NCBI RefSeq assembly: GCF_003289945.1
Contig: NZ_QMBP01000002.1
Location: 248,001-312,000, forward strand
DNA: 64,000 bases
Reading direction: 5' to 3'
Source: Mesorhizobium hawassense
GTDB taxonomy: Bacteria; Pseudomonadota; Alphaproteobacteria; Rhizobiales; Rhizobiaceae
Shown here: positions 16,054-25,202 of the stretch, in pieces
How positions within the stretch are numbered: position 1 is the first letter of the stretch
Layout of the letters: every line of letters starts with the position of its first letter
Position numbers and translations under genes: made by a program
Notes under the pieces: generated by a model
What the model saw: the letters and a program-made list of their open reading frames with translations, nothing else
What the model was told of the DNA's origin: nothing
Databases searched by the model: none

Positions 16054-18141
16054 ATGGCGATCAGCGAAACACTCCCGTCCGGCATGGCGGCGAAAAACGG
16101 CCGCGACGTCTTCTTCGCGCTCGGCATCGTCGTCATCCTGGCAGTGCTGTTCCTGCCGATCCCGGCCTTCCTGATCGATATCGGCCTCGCTTTCTCGATC
16201 GCACTTTCGGTGCTGATCCTGATGGTGGCGCTGTGGATCCAGCGGCCGCTGGATTTCTCGTCCTTCCCGACCGTGCTGCTCATCGCCACGATGCTGAGGC
16301 TCTCGCTCAACATCGCCACGACGCGCATGATCCTGTCGCACGGCAATGAAGGCACGCACGCCGCCGGCTATGTCATCTCTGGCTTCTCGAAGCTGGTGAT
16401 GTCGAGCGACTTCGTCATCGGCCTCATCGTCTTCATGATCCTGATCGTGGTGAACTTCATCGTCATCACCAAGGGCGCCACCCGTATCGCCGAGGTCGGC
16501 GCGCGCTTTACCCTCGATGCCATCCCCGGCAAGCAGATGTCGATCGACGCCGACCTCTCCGCCGGCATGATCGACGAGAAGACGGCGCAATTGCGCCGCC
16601 GCGAGCTGGAGGAGGAATCCTCCTTCTTCGGTTCGATGGACGGCGCCTCGAAGTTCGTGCGCGGTGACGCCATCGCCGGCCTGATCATCACCGCCATCAA
16701 CATCGTCGGCGGCATCGCCATCGGCTATCTGCGCCACGGCATGGGCCTTGGCCAGGCGGCCGACGTCTTCATCAAGCTGTCGGTCGGCGACGGCCTCGTC
16801 ACCCAGATCCCGGCCCTCATCGTTTCGCTCGCCGCCGGCATGCTCGTCTCCAAGGGCGGCACGCGCGGCTCGGCCAACCAGGCGGTGTTCGGCCAGCTCG
16901 GCGCGCACCCGCGCGCGCTCTATGTCGCGGCCTCGCTGTTGGTTATCCTCGGCCTGATGCCCGGCCTGCCGCTGTTCCCCTTCTTCGCGCTGGCCGGCGG
17001 CATGGCCGGCCTCGGCTACATCATCCCGCTGCGCCAAAGCCGCGAGCGCGCCGCCGCCGAAGCCCTGAGGACGCAGGAGAAGGCGAACAAGGTCGAGGAG
17101 GAGAAGAACTCGGTCAAGGCCTCGCTGGTCACCGCCGAGATCGAGCTCCTGATCGGCAAGCAGCTTTCGACCAGGCTGATGGTGGCGCATCAGGAACTGG
17201 TGTTCCGCATGTCGAAGATGCGCAAGAAATTCGCCCAGCAATACGGCTTCGTGGTGCCGGAAGTACGCGTCGCCGACGACTTCGCCATTCCGCCGAAGAG
17301 CTATCAGATCAAGGTGCACGGCACGGTGGTCGCCGAATACCAGATGCGCGTCGGCGAGATCATGGTGCTGCTCGGCACGCGCGGCGTACCGGAAATCCCC
17401 GGCGAGGAGATCCGCGAGCCGGCCTTCGGCATGCGCGCCTATTCGGTGCTCGAAACCTTCGCCGAGGATCTGAAGCGCGAGAACTTCACCTTCGCCGACA
17501 ACATGTCGGTGCTGCTCACCCATCTTTCCGAGGTGATCCGCAACAACCTGCCGCAGCTTCTGTCCTACAAGGACATGAAGGCGCTGCTGGAGCGGCTCGA
17601 CCCGGAATACCGCAAGCTCGCCGACGAGATCTGCACCTCGCACATCTCCTATCCCGGCCTGCAGGCGGTGCTGAAGCTGCTGCTGGCCGAGCGCGTCTCG
17701 ATCCGCAACCTGCATCTGATCATCGAGGCCATCGCCGAGATCGCGCCGCATGTGCGCCGCACCGAGCAGATCGTCGAGCATGTGCGCATCCGCATGGCGC
17801 AACAGATCTGCGGCGACCTCTCCGAAGGCGGCATGCTCAAGGTGCTGCGCCTCGGCAACCGCTGGGACCTCGCCTTCCACCAGAGCCTCAAGCGCGACGC
17901 CAAGGGCGAGGTGCGCGAGTTCGACATCGACCCGCGCCAGCTCGAGGAATTCGGCCAGGACGCCACCAAGGCCATCCGTAGGCATCTCGAGGCCGGCGAA
18001 CGCTTCGTGCTCGTCACCGCGCCCGACGCGCGTCCCTATGTGCGCATGATCATCGAGCGGCTGTTCACCACGCTGCCGGTGCTGAGCCATGTCGAGATCG
18101 CCAAGGGCGTCGAGATCAAGGTGCTCGGAACCATCTCGTGA
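16054..18141 (+). CDS. flhA: Flagellar export gate protein FlhA
   Basis: FlhA is the nonameric inner-membrane gate of the flagellar type III export machine. It has 695 residues. About eight N-terminal transmembrane helices include [20 protein letters not shown]. The family signature [17 protein letters not shown] lies near residue 155. The cytoplasmic FHIPEP C-terminal domain starts after about residue 350 and binds chaperone-substrate complexes. The ATG follows GGGGAC at a good distance. Its stop overlaps the fliR GTG. An antisense frame of similar length was rejected as a shadow. Confidence 0.96.
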   Translation: MAISETLPSGMAAKNGRDVFFALGIVVILAVLFLPIPAFLIDIGLAFSIALSVLILMVALWIQRPLDFSSFPTVLLIATMLRLSLNIATTRMILSHGNEGTHAAGYVISGFSKLVMSSDFVIGLIVFMILIVVNFIVITKGATRIAEVGARFTLDAIPGKQMSIDADLSAGMIDEKTAQLRRRELEEESSFFGSMDGASKFVRGDAIAGLIITAINIVGGIAIGYLRHGMGLGQAADVFIKLSVGDGLVTQIPALIVSLAAGMLVSKGGTRGSANQAVFGQLGAHPRALYVAASLLVILGLMPGLPLFPFFALAGGMAGLGYIIPLRQSRERAAAEALRTQEKANKVEEEKNSVKASLVTAEIELLIGKQLSTRLMVAHQELVFRMSKMRKKFAQQYGFVVPEVRVADDFAIPPKSYQIKVHGTVVAEYQMRVGEIMVLLGTRGVPEIPGEEIREPAFGMRAYSVLETFAEDLKRENFTFADNMSVLLTHLSEVIRNNLPQLLSYKDMKALLERLDPEYRKLADEICTSHISYPGLQAVLKLLLAERVSIRNLHLIIEAIAEIAPHVRRTEQIVEHVRIRMAQQICGDLSEGGMLKVLRLGNRWDLAFHQSLKRDAKGEVREFDIDPRQLEEFGQDATKAIRRHLEAGERFVLVTAPDARPYVRMIIERLFTTLPVLSHVEIAKGVEIKVLGTIS

Positions 18142-18896
18142 ACGCGCTCTCGCTCTCGCAAGGCGTCGTCATCGCCGCCTTCCTCGCCTTCTGCCGCATC
18201 GGCGCCTGCTTCATGCTGATGCCAGGCCTGTCCAGCGCCCGCGTGCCGCTGCAGGTCCGCCTGTTCGTGTCGGTCGCCGCCACCGGCGGGCTGCTCGCCT
18301 TCCTGTGGGACCGCATCTATCCGTTCGTCGATCCGCGCCCGCAGATCCTGGCGCCGATGATCGTCTCCGAACTCCTGGTCGGCGGCCTGATCGGCGCCAT
18401 GACCAGGCTCTATATGGAAGCGCTGCGCTTCATGGGCTCGGCCATCGCCACGCTGATCGGCTATGGCGGCTCGGGCGGACCGGCGATCGAGGAGCCGGAG
18501 CCGCAGGCGGCCCTTGCCGCCATCATCTCGTTTTCGGCGCTGCTTCTGCTCTTCGTCTTCGACTTCGACCACGAGATCATCAAGGCGCTCGTCGCCTCCT
18601 ACCAGGTCGCCCCGGTCAACGTGTTCTTCAATCCGCAGGCAGCCCTCGTCGACGTCACCGACACGGTGTCGGATGCTTTCTTTCTAGTCATCCGCCTGGG
18701 CAGCCCGTTCGTCGCCTATGCCATCCTGGTCAATCTGACGATCGGCTTCGTCAACAAGCTGACGCCACAGATCCCGGTCTATTTCATCTCGCTGCCCTTC
18801 GTCATCGCCGGTGGCATGATCATCTTCTATTTTGCTGTCGGCACCCTGCTGTCGCTCTTCGTCGACGGTTTCGTCGACCTGACGCTGGCGAGGTAG
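18138..18896 (+). CDS. fliR: Flagellar export apparatus protein FliR
   Basis: FliR forms the FliPQR export core in the inner membrane. It has 252 residues and starts at a GTG at 18138 that overlaps the flhA TGA, indicating translational coupling. Hydrophobic helices begin at [20 protein letters not shown]. The conserved stretch [20 protein letters not shown] and the C-terminal segment [20 protein letters not shown] are family-typical (NxxxPQxxVY pattern). The flhA-fliR order is standard in rhizobia. Confidence 0.95.
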   Translation: MNALSLSQGVVIAAFLAFCRIGACFMLMPGLSSARVPLQVRLFVSVAATGGLLAFLWDRIYPFVDPRPQILAPMIVSELLVGGLIGAMTRLYMEALRFMGSAIATLIGYGGSGGPAIEEPEPQAALAAIISFSALLLLFVFDFDHEIIKALVASYQVAPVNVFFNPQAALVDVTDTVSDAFFLVIRLGSPFVAYAILVNLTIGFVNKLTPQIPVYFISLPFVIAGGMIIFYFAVGTLLSLFVDGFVDLTLAR

Positions 18897-18901
18897 GCGC
18901 C

Positions 18902-19291
18902 ATGACCACGCGAAAAGACCGCCTGAAGAAGCTGGTCAAGGTGCAGGAGCAGTTGAAGGCGCTGCACGAGACGCGCCATGCCGGCTTCCTCGCCGCCGCC
19001 GTCAAGGCGGAAGCAGAGGCCAGGGAACTGATCGAGAGTTTCGACACCGAGAATTCGCTGGCCGGCCTCTTTCCCGCGCTCTACCACCGCCGCATCACCG
19101 ACGCGCTCGGCCGGCAGCAACAGAACCTCGAAAATGCCCGCCAGGAAGCCTCGCTGATCGCCACCGCCACGGCGCGCGCCAACATGGTCGAGCGCGCCTA
19201 TAAGGATGTGCGCCGCCGCGACGAGCGCGAGCGCTCCGACCGCGAGCGGCTCGATCTGATTACGCAGAAGCGACACGACGATTCTAACTAG
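18902..19291 (+). CDS. FliJ-like coiled-coil flagellar protein
   Basis: A 129-residue, highly charged, helical protein directly after fliR (five bases), starting at the ATG at 18902. Sequence such as DRLKKLVKVQEQLKALHETR and RAYKDVRRRDERERSDRERL predicts an antiparallel coiled coil with no membrane segment. Size, charge and position fit a FliJ-type export chaperone or ATPase partner, though sequence similarity to classical FliJ is weak. Known family assignment is therefore inference from context. Its stop overlaps the end of the convergent gene at 19288. Confidence 0.68.
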   Translation: MTTRKDRLKKLVKVQEQLKALHETRHAGFLAAAVKAEAEARELIESFDTENSLAGLFPALYHRRITDALGRQQQNLENARQEASLIATATARANMVERAYKDVRRRDERERSDRERLDLITQKRHDDSN

Positions 19292-19557
19292 CGACTCGGC
19301 ACAAAACTCAGATCGAGAGTGCTGCCCTCGGGCACATCTGATAGATCAACATGACGCAGCACGAACACTTCGAATTCGTGGGCGACATCATCGATCCGCC
19401 GGAGCGCGTACTCTTTCTCAGCGACCGTCGAGGCTTTGGAGCCATCCGGCCTAACGATGATAGCGTTGAGTTTTTCGCCCATCCGGAAGTCGGTCTGCAG
19501 GTCACCGACGACTACAACGCCTCGCCCGGAAATCTGAAATCTCTCGATGATCTTCAT
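19288..19557 (-). CDS. Small conserved-looking protein of unknown function (89 aa)
   Basis: The ATG at 19557 gives an 89-residue, beta-rich, soluble protein without signal or membrane segment. The pattern FQISGRGVVVVGDLQTDFRMGE recalls the second (beta-barrel) domain of EF-Tu-type translation factors, where GRG-V-V-G is followed by a strand and a GD/GE turn. I do not recognise a named family. It converges with the FliJ-like gene, overlapping by a few bases, and is preceded on the same strand by a truncated DUF4239 fragment. Less GC-rich codon use than the flagellar genes suggests later arrival. Confidence 0.55.
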   Translation of the reverse strand: MKIIERFQISGRGVVVVGDLQTDFRMGEKLNAIIVRPDGSKASTVAEKEYALRRIDDVAHEFEVFVLRHVDLSDVPEGSTLDLSFVPSR

Positions 19558-19565
19558 CCGACACT

Positions 19566-19769
19566 TCAGCCCCCAGCCGCTGGCAAGAACGATCTCCCAT
19601 TCCGTGGCACGGCAAAACCGCCAGGCGAAAGCGCCTTGAATGACCGCGCCGTGGAGCCCGCAGAAAGAGCGGCGATGCCTTGGTGCAAGATGAACGCGAC
19701 GATATAGGTGGCCCCGAACACGACGAGAGCCATCCAAGCCAGTGGAAGAGTTTGCAGCCAGCCACTCAT
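19566..19769 (-). pseudogene. N-terminal fragment of a DUF4239 (bestrophin-like) membrane protein
   Basis: The frame from the ATG at 19769 begins MSGWLQTLPLAWMALVVFG and continues through ARSFKALSPG, which I recognise as the start of DUF4239 membrane proteins of about 250 residues in rhizobia and bradyrhizobia. After SPG the expected MLPPLG-type continuation is missing; the frame reads unrelated sequence for 17 codons and stops. Only about 50 of the expected residues remain. Recognition is from memory of the family pattern. Confidence 0.45.
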
Positions 19770-20224
19770 AGTACAGCGCGCCCTATCCTGAGAATTCGTC
19801 GGCAGGCGTTTGTAGGGCCGTAGTTCCACTCGTGGCAATGCCACTGTGTTCCATCGAGTCAACAATCTCTGCGCACTGCTGCCCGAGCCGGTCTAAAGAC
19901 CTGTTTTGTTAATCGCATCGCAGTGGGTGGTTGCAACGGGAGGATTCCCAATTGGCCGCCGATCGATCCTACGCGGGGAGGATGACATCACAGGGCTGAC
20001 GCCACCGTCCCTTACCTTCGGTTCTGATACGGCCGGTAGCGCAAGTTGATCGAATCCTCCCATGCTGCCTATGCACTGTTGCTGCCCGCTTACCCTTAGT
20101 CCTCGTTGGAGCGACTTCCGTCCGAATAGCCGGCTGACCGCTCACCCCCACGCAGTATTTTCCACTTTGAGGCGAAATAATTCTCAACTATGGTCCACAA
20201 GGCTTGAGGCATGGGGGATTGCCG
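19770..20224. other. 455-base intergenic region, no gene seen
   Basis: Between the DUF4239 fragment and the L,D-transpeptidase. It is less GC-rich than its surroundings. Short frames on both strands have no recognisable motif or convincing start. It must hold the promoters of the divergent flanking genes, but I see no clear -35/-10 pair or repeat. Confidence 0.4.
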
Positions 20225-20884
20225 ATGGGTTTATCACGCAGGGGTGTCGTGCTCGGCGGCCTGGCGCTGGTCGCCGTCGGTGCAACCGGCAATATTGTTC
20301 AAGCCGCGACGGCAAAATCCTTTTTCGCCGGTACCGCCATCGACAACAATTTCGTCTATCGCAAGACCAACTTCGCCAAGATCGACAAGAGATGGCATCG
20401 CCAGATCGTCAAGTATTTCAGCAGCGAGCCGGTCGGCACCGTCGTGGTCGATACCCGCCACCATTTCCTCTACCTCATCATGGAAAACAAGACCGCCATC
20501 CGCTACGGCGTCGGCGTCGGCAAGGAAGGCTTCAAATGGTACGGCCGCGCGACGATCGACCGCCGCGCGCTGTGGCCGCAATGGGTTCCGCCCCCAGAAA
20601 TGCGTAAGCGCAGGCCGGACCTACCTGACATGATCGCAGGCGGCGCGTCCAACAATCCGCTCGGGCCACGCGCGCTCTATCTGTACCGCGACGGCGCCGA
20701 CATCGGCTACCGCCTGCATGGCACGCTGGAGCCATGGAGCATCGGCACCGACGCTTCCAGCGGCTGCATCCGCATGTTCCCGGAAGACATCATCGACCTT
20801 TACCAGCGGTGCCCGATCGGCACCGCGGTGGAGGTCCTGCCGCACATCGCCGACCAGGCCCCCGCTTCCACCTCTGTCGAATGA
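20225..20884 (+). CDS. L,D-transpeptidase (YkuD/ErfK family)
   Basis: Periplasmic enzyme of the family that forms 3-3 cross-links in peptidoglycan or attaches outer-membrane proteins to it. The ATG at 20225 follows GGGGGA by six bases; a TTG at 20204 is also open. It has 219 residues. The N-terminus carries a twin-arginine-like signal (SRRGVVLGGLALVAVGA). The YkuD domain starts near residue 75 (VGTVVVDTRHHFLYLI). The catalytic motif HGTLEPWSIGTDASSGCIRM contains the conserved His, Ser, Cys and Arg. It is followed by an OmpA-like lipoprotein, an apt partner. Confidence 0.9.
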   Translation: MGLSRRGVVLGGLALVAVGATGNIVQAATAKSFFAGTAIDNNFVYRKTNFAKIDKRWHRQIVKYFSSEPVGTVVVDTRHHFLYLIMENKTAIRYGVGVGKEGFKWYGRATIDRRALWPQWVPPPEMRKRRPDLPDMIAGGASNNPLGPRALYLYRDGADIGYRLHGTLEPWSIGTDASSGCIRMFPEDIIDLYQRCPIGTAVEVLPHIADQAPASTSVE

Positions 20885-20893
20885 TGGCACATC

Positions 20894-21406
20894 ATGAACC
20901 GCATGATTGAAAACACGCGCCGGCTGCTCGCCGCCGGGCTGTTGGTGCTGACCGCATCCTGCTCGACCAGCAACACGCTGGCCCCTTCCACGCCCGACGT
21001 CACCAACGCCGAGATTGCCGGCTTCCAGAACGTGCAGCCGGGCAGCGAGGAGGATTTTATCCTCAATGTCGGCCGCCGCACCTATTTCACGCAAGGTTCG
21101 GCCGCGCTCGATTCCGTCGCCAAGACCACCCTCGACACCCAGATCGCCTGGTTAGCAAAGTATCCGCGATGGCTGCTCAAGCTGCAGGGTTTCGCCGACG
21201 ATCCCGGCGCAAGTGAAACGGCGCTGTCACAGCGGCGCGCCGATGCAGTGATGGACTACCTCGCCGCCGGCGGCATAGACCGCAACCGCATGTGGGCCAA
21301 GGGCTACGGCAAGGACAGGCTCGTCCGCGACTGCCCCAACGCCGCCTGCAGGTCGCAGAACCGCCGCGTTGTGTCTAATTTGCGCGACGAGAGGGACGAG
21401 TCTTAG
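20894..21406 (+). CDS. OmpA-family (Pal-like) lipoprotein
   Basis: A 170-residue lipoprotein with a signal peptide and lipobox LTASC (cysteine near residue 24). The OmpA C-terminal domain, about residues 60-165, binds peptidoglycan. Visible are YFTQGSAALDSVAKTTLDTQ, LKLQGFADDPGASETALSQRRADAV and the terminal NRRV. The usual TD of the diaminopimelate-binding loop reads AD here. It is not the Tol-Pal operon copy, because no tol genes surround it. It starts nine bases after the L,D-transpeptidase stop, so both are likely cotranscribed and act on the cell envelope. Confidence 0.86.
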   Translation: MNRMIENTRRLLAAGLLVLTASCSTSNTLAPSTPDVTNAEIAGFQNVQPGSEEDFILNVGRRTYFTQGSAALDSVAKTTLDTQIAWLAKYPRWLLKLQGFADDPGASETALSQRRADAVMDYLAAGGIDRNRMWAKGYGKDRLVRDCPNAACRSQNRRVVSNLRDERDES

Positions 21407-21657
21407 GGGGCTGCTGTTTTTCTCGTCAGCCGCGGCGATCCGCGTTTTCAAAATATCCTGGACCGCCACAAGAAGGCCCAGCCCGCATAACAAAGGCACG
21501 GGGTAGCCGAGTTTCCAGAGAACCGACGGCGCTCACCACGGCACGGAAGGGGTTGATGGTCAAAGGAGCAGCCAGCCACCTTGCAGACAACCCTATTCCA
21601 CGATCCAATTACAAGCTGTTGCCTACCCCCTGTCACCTTTGAAAGAGAGGAGCCGCG

Positions 21658-21975
21658 ATGCCGAAATATCTCGTCCAGGGTTCTTACACGGAACAGGGTC
21701 TCAAGGGCTTGCTGAAGGAGGGCGGTTCGAAACGGCGAATGATGGTCGAAAAACTCGCCGAGGAGATCGGCGGCAAACTCGAAGTGTTCTATTACGCCTT
21801 TGGTGGCGATGACTTCGTTATTATTCTCGATCTGCCGAGCAACATTGACATGGCTGCGACCGCCATTGTCGCTCAGGCCAGCGGCATGGTGAAGTCCCGG
21901 GTCACGGTGCTCATGGATCCGAAGGATGTGGACCAAGCCGTTCAAAGGAATGTCGACTTCCGCCCACCGTTGTAG
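21658..21975 (+). CDS. GYD-domain protein
   Basis: A 105-residue soluble protein with a GAGAGG ribosome site seven to eight bases before the ATG. It matches the GYD family (PF08734) pattern: KYLVQGSYTEQGLKGLLKEG at the start, GGKLEVFYYAFGGDDFVIIL in the middle (GGDDFV replacing the name-giving GYD), and a C-terminal helix and strand. The function of the family is unknown; members are small ferredoxin-like-fold proteins. It is isolated, with 251 bases to the gene before it and gene debris after it. Confidence 0.8.
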   Translation: MPKYLVQGSYTEQGLKGLLKEGGSKRRMMVEKLAEEIGGKLEVFYYAFGGDDFVIILDLPSNIDMAATAIVAQASGMVKSRVTVLMDPKDVDQAVQRNVDFRPPL

Positions 21976-22065
21976 GCTTGGGGCGCGGAGGACCGCGTTC
22001 GGCCCCAAAGACGACGGGGTAGCTTTGCGCCTCAACGCGTTCATAGAGTTCATTTTTGCGGTAGC

Positions 22066-22380
22066 CAGAAGCAGACATAGCCGACGACCGTTCTGGAGGC
22101 CACGGTTGCGCCAGTTGCCGACGTGCGGCGCTTGGCGCGCGACTTGGATATCCAGATCGGCATCGTCTGCGAGCAGGTTTCCCATCCATCGCAGCTACCG
22201 GAGGTGCTGGAGGCCGCGGTCGGGCGGCGCGGTGTGGCGGTGGTCGTCATCCGTGGCGACGTTGCGCTTCAGGATTACGAGGCGCCTTTTTCGGCGTCCG
22301 CCGCTCTCTCAATTCGACAGCCGGTCGTCGTTCAACCCGATGCGCTCGCCGACCTGCTCAACCGAGCACTGCCCGGAGCC
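22066..22380 (+). pseudogene. Fragment of a pyruvate oxidase-type thiamine-diphosphate enzyme (PoxB-like)
   Basis: One open frame reads, in part, VLEAAVGRRGVAVVVIRGDVALQ followed by RQPVVVQPDALADLLNRAL. This matches the end of the N-terminal Pyr domain of PoxB and acetolactate synthase-type enzymes (GVAVVVIPGDVA pattern), just before the linker to the central domain. No start with a ribosome site exists, the remaining 450 or so residues are absent, and the fragment runs into the 3' end of the patatin gene. I read it as debris left by insertion or deletion. Confidence 0.5.
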
Positions 22381-24184
22381 CTGAGTCGTTCTGGCGGAGA
22401 CGTTCCTCGATCCATTGCGCCGTGCGGTCGTAGGCGTCCGAAAACAACTCGGAATGCCGACTCCAATCCATGAAGGTGCTCGAAACCTGCGGACAGACCA
22501 AGACATCCTCGTCGCCGACGGTAACGTCTTGCGGCCCGTGTGCCAGCATACTCGCGGCAATAACCTGAAGCATGCTCGGAACCTGCGGCAGGCGGGTACG
22601 GCTGAAAGGGTTCAGCAGGGCGACCGCCAGTTCCGATCTTCCGGGGATGCGGTCATAGTCGATGTGGTATTTTTGCGGCCCACTGGACCCAAAGCTCACG
22701 ATGACATTGGGGCCGGTCTTGAGTTCCCTCATCTGTTCCAGCGGCAAATTGTTCATGATGGCGCCGTCCACCAGCATATCGCCGTCAGCCGTAAAGAACG
22801 GCGGCAGGACACCCGGGAGCGAGCCGGATGCCCGAACGGCTTGCCAGAGTTTTCCACGACGGTGGACATGGGGCTGACGGCTGCTCAGGTTGGTCGAAAG
22901 CGCAAAGAACGGAAGCCAAAGATCTTCGATCAGAACGTCGCCGTATTCCTCCCGAAGGGCTCGATCGAAAGCTTTGTGATCTAGCAGCGCGAAACGCGGC
23001 AAGGTGGGGCGCCGAAACGCGCGACTCTTGACAAATACGTTGTGCGTGCCGCGGTCGATCTGCTCCGCGTCCAACCCTCTTGCGAAGCCGGCCATCATCG
23101 CCGCTCCGGAACTCGTCCCGCCGAGATAGTCGAAGCGCCCGCCCGCCTCGACGAAGGCCTTGTAAACGCCCACATGGGCGCTGCCCAGGGACCCACCCCC
23201 CGCCGCCACGAAGCCACGTGCCTTGCAGGAAATAAATCGGACCAGGCGCTGGATATCAGACGCGTCCTCCAGCGCAACATGATGATGCTGGCCGACATGG
23301 GGACGCTCATCGAGCCACGCAGAGGTGCCGGAGACCGCAGCCGAGCGATTGTCGTGAATTAAGACAAGCCGGCCGGTCGATGGTGGATGGACCGATAGCG
23401 CCAATTCCTCGGACGTGTTCAAGCGAGGCGAGGAGGACGCGTTCGCTAGGAGCAGGACGGTATCGGCCTGGCGAATGCAGACGCGTGTCCACTCATTAGG
23501 TTCTTCATCCGCGACGTAGACAACGAATTCGGCTTGCGCCTCCAGTTCGTTCAACCAGTTAAGGACCGCCTGGTCGTCGATCGGACGACCTGCGAACTTC
23601 GCGTGGACGTCGAGTCGGGTAACGAACTGAGCGCGCGTGACCGCGCCGAACTCTTGCTGTAGGTGCCCGATGAAAACCGGTGAGATGCGACTTCCGCCGG
23701 CTGCAATGATGGCAAGCGTTCGGATTTTGGCAGGTTTCTGGAGACGTGACAAAATCGGAGATTGCGTGGCGAACCGGCGCGCCAGGGATATTGTGACCGC
23801 CTCTCTCAGGTTCGGCAGAGCCTCGGCCGCCTTCTCGAAATGATTACGACTGATTTCAAGGACGATCGAATCGCGCGCTGCAAGGACAGTGGCCGTACGG
23901 GGCAGCCCTGCAAAGAAACCAATTTCGCCGACTAGTTCGCCCTGTGCTATCTCGGCGACCGAGCCAATCGGATCTCCTTTGTGCACCGTAAAGCGACCGG
24001 ACAGCACGACGAAGAACATGTCCGATGGATCGCCTTCGCGAACCAGGACCTCACCGCGCCTCAGGACCCGACGGTCGGATTCGGCAGCCAAAGCCTCAAG
24101 CGCCAGCAACGACGCCCGATCGAACATCAATGTCGCCGACAATAATCTCGCGGCGAGAGAATCGACGGAGGACATTTGAGCCAT
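22358..24184 (-). CDS. Patatin-like phospholipase with N-terminal cyclic-nucleotide-binding domain (NTE family)
   Basis: A 608-residue protein. Residues about 15-135 form a cNMP-binding domain (LVREGDPSDMFFVVLSGRF, then GELVGEIGFFAGLPRTATV). A middle region (about 150-300) resembles the NTE linker domain. The patatin hydrolase follows: glycine-rich oxyanion turn AAGGGSLGSAHVGVYKAF, nucleophile elbow GGTSSGAA (GxSxG) and catalytic Asp in MLVDGAIMNN. All active-site elements are intact, so it should hydrolyse phospholipid or lysophospholipid esters. It sits in the second non-flagellar islet, and its 3' end overlaps a gene fragment. Confidence 0.88.
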   Translation of the reverse strand: MAQMSSVDSLAARLLSATLMFDRASLLALEALAAESDRRVLRRGEVLVREGDPSDMFFVVLSGRFTVHKGDPIGSVAEIAQGELVGEIGFFAGLPRTATVLAARDSIVLEISRNHFEKAAEALPNLREAVTISLARRFATQSPILSRLQKPAKIRTLAIIAAGGSRISPVFIGHLQQEFGAVTRAQFVTRLDVHAKFAGRPIDDQAVLNWLNELEAQAEFVVYVADEEPNEWTRVCIRQADTVLLLANASSSPRLNTSEELALSVHPPSTGRLVLIHDNRSAAVSGTSAWLDERPHVGQHHHVALEDASDIQRLVRFISCKARGFVAAGGGSLGSAHVGVYKAFVEAGGRFDYLGGTSSGAAMMAGFARGLDAEQIDRGTHNVFVKSRAFRRPTLPRFALLDHKAFDRALREEYGDVLIEDLWLPFFALSTNLSSRQPHVHRRGKLWQAVRASGSLPGVLPPFFTADGDMLVDGAIMNNLPLEQMRELKTGPNVIVSFGSSGPQKYHIDYDRIPGRSELAVALLNPFSRTRLPQVPSMLQVIAASMLAHGPQDVTVGDEDVLVCPQVSSTFMDWSRHSELFSDAYDRTAQWIEERLRQNDSGLRAVLG

Positions 24185-24624
24185 CCTGCGGACGCAGTCG
24201 TTCCGGTAATTGTATCCCGTACCGCTCGTGTTTGCAGCATCGCAACGCGCGATTCGAGCCGAACCGCAACGTTGCCGGCTGGAGCCGTCTGTGGATCAAA
24301 ATTCTGATGTGCCGACCTTATGCGAAGCATTGGTTCAGTGCGGCGTCTGCGAGACGTTCGATCCGCGGCAACTGGTGGGATTCGCCAGGCCATCTCGAAG
24401 GCGCGTCGTCGCTGCGGACGCTTCTGATTATCCGAGGCCCGAGGCTGCCGGTCCGCTCTCGGCGCCAAAGGCGACACCAGAACATCTGCTTGGGAAACGC
24501 CACTCGTGGCGCGAAGCTGACAACCGATCCAAACATCCGCATTCGGCCTCCCTTTTCCCGCAAGCCTGCCACAAGCTTGTTCAGTCATTGTGCGGATAAC
24601 AAAACCGGCAAAGGGCGGACTTTC
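24185..24624. other. 440-base region with no recognised gene
   Basis: Between the divergent patatin gene and the flagellar rod-binding gene. Open frames exist on both strands (for example 24210-24599) but none has a family-like sequence or a good start. It probably marks the right border of the islet and holds the promoters for both neighbours. No repeat or long hairpin was noticed. Confidence 0.4.
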
Positions 24625-25194
24625 TTGGCCATTTCCCCACCCAGCGACATCGTCATGGACGTCGCCCGCGCAGCGGAGCCGGCCGATGTCGAGGCCGCCC
24701 GCGCGGCGCTCCTGCGGCGCGCGGGTGGTGCGCCTAGCGCTTTCTCGGTCGATCCATCCGCCACGGTCGATGCCGGCTCCGTGCTCTCGCGCGCCACTGC
24801 CGATAAGGCGGAAGCCGCCAATCCGGCCAAGAAGTTCCAGCGCTTCGAGGCGATGGTGCTGACGACCTTCATCCAGAACATGATGCCCAAGGACACCGAG
24901 GGCGTCTACGGCAAGGGCCTGGCCGGCGACATGTGGAAATCGCAGCTCGCCGAAAAGGTGGCCGACGTCATGGCCGCGCATGGCGGCATCGGCATCGCCA
25001 GATCGATGCTGGCCGACCACTATCTCGACGGCAAGCACAAGGTGCCGGTCGGCCCCGTTGCCGGCGGGCCTCAGAAGACCGAGATCGACCAGCAGACCAG
25101 GCTCTCAACCTCGATGCTCGAGGAGTTCGAGCGCAAGGCCGCTCAGTCGATGACCGGCGACGAAACGACCATAAAAACGGACATCAAGATCTAG
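24625..25194 (+). CDS. Flagellar rod-binding (FlgJ N-terminal type) protein
   Basis: A 189-residue protein of the Rod-binding family (PF10135), the assembly-chaperone half of FlgJ without the muramidase half. The start is taken as TTG at 24625 (MAISPPSDIV), with AAGGGCGGA five bases upstream; an ATG at 24655 is the alternative. The rod-binding core is visible at about residues 70-140 (QRFEAMVLTTFIQNMMPKD, then GKGLAGDMWKSQLAEKVADV, ending in GGIGIARSML). In rhizobia this gene follows fliR and its neighbour. Here 5.3 kb of foreign-looking DNA intervenes. Confidence 0.8.
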   Translation: MAISPPSDIVMDVARAAEPADVEAARAALLRRAGGAPSAFSVDPSATVDAGSVLSRATADKAEAANPAKKFQRFEAMVLTTFIQNMMPKDTEGVYGKGLAGDMWKSQLAEKVADVMAAHGGIGIARSMLADHYLDGKHKVPVGPVAGGPQKTEIDQQTRLSTSMLEEFERKAAQSMTGDETTIKTDIKI

Positions 25195-25202
25195 GGACCT
25201 AC

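Noticed and set aside
16009..18090. 693-codon minus-strand open frame
   Set aside because: Antisense to flhA; a product of GC-rich codon bias with His/Asp/Arg-rich nonsense sequence.
24210..24599. 129-codon plus-strand frame in the patatin-FlgJ spacer
   Set aside because: No motif, no good ribosome site and odd composition; similar frames exist on the other strand.
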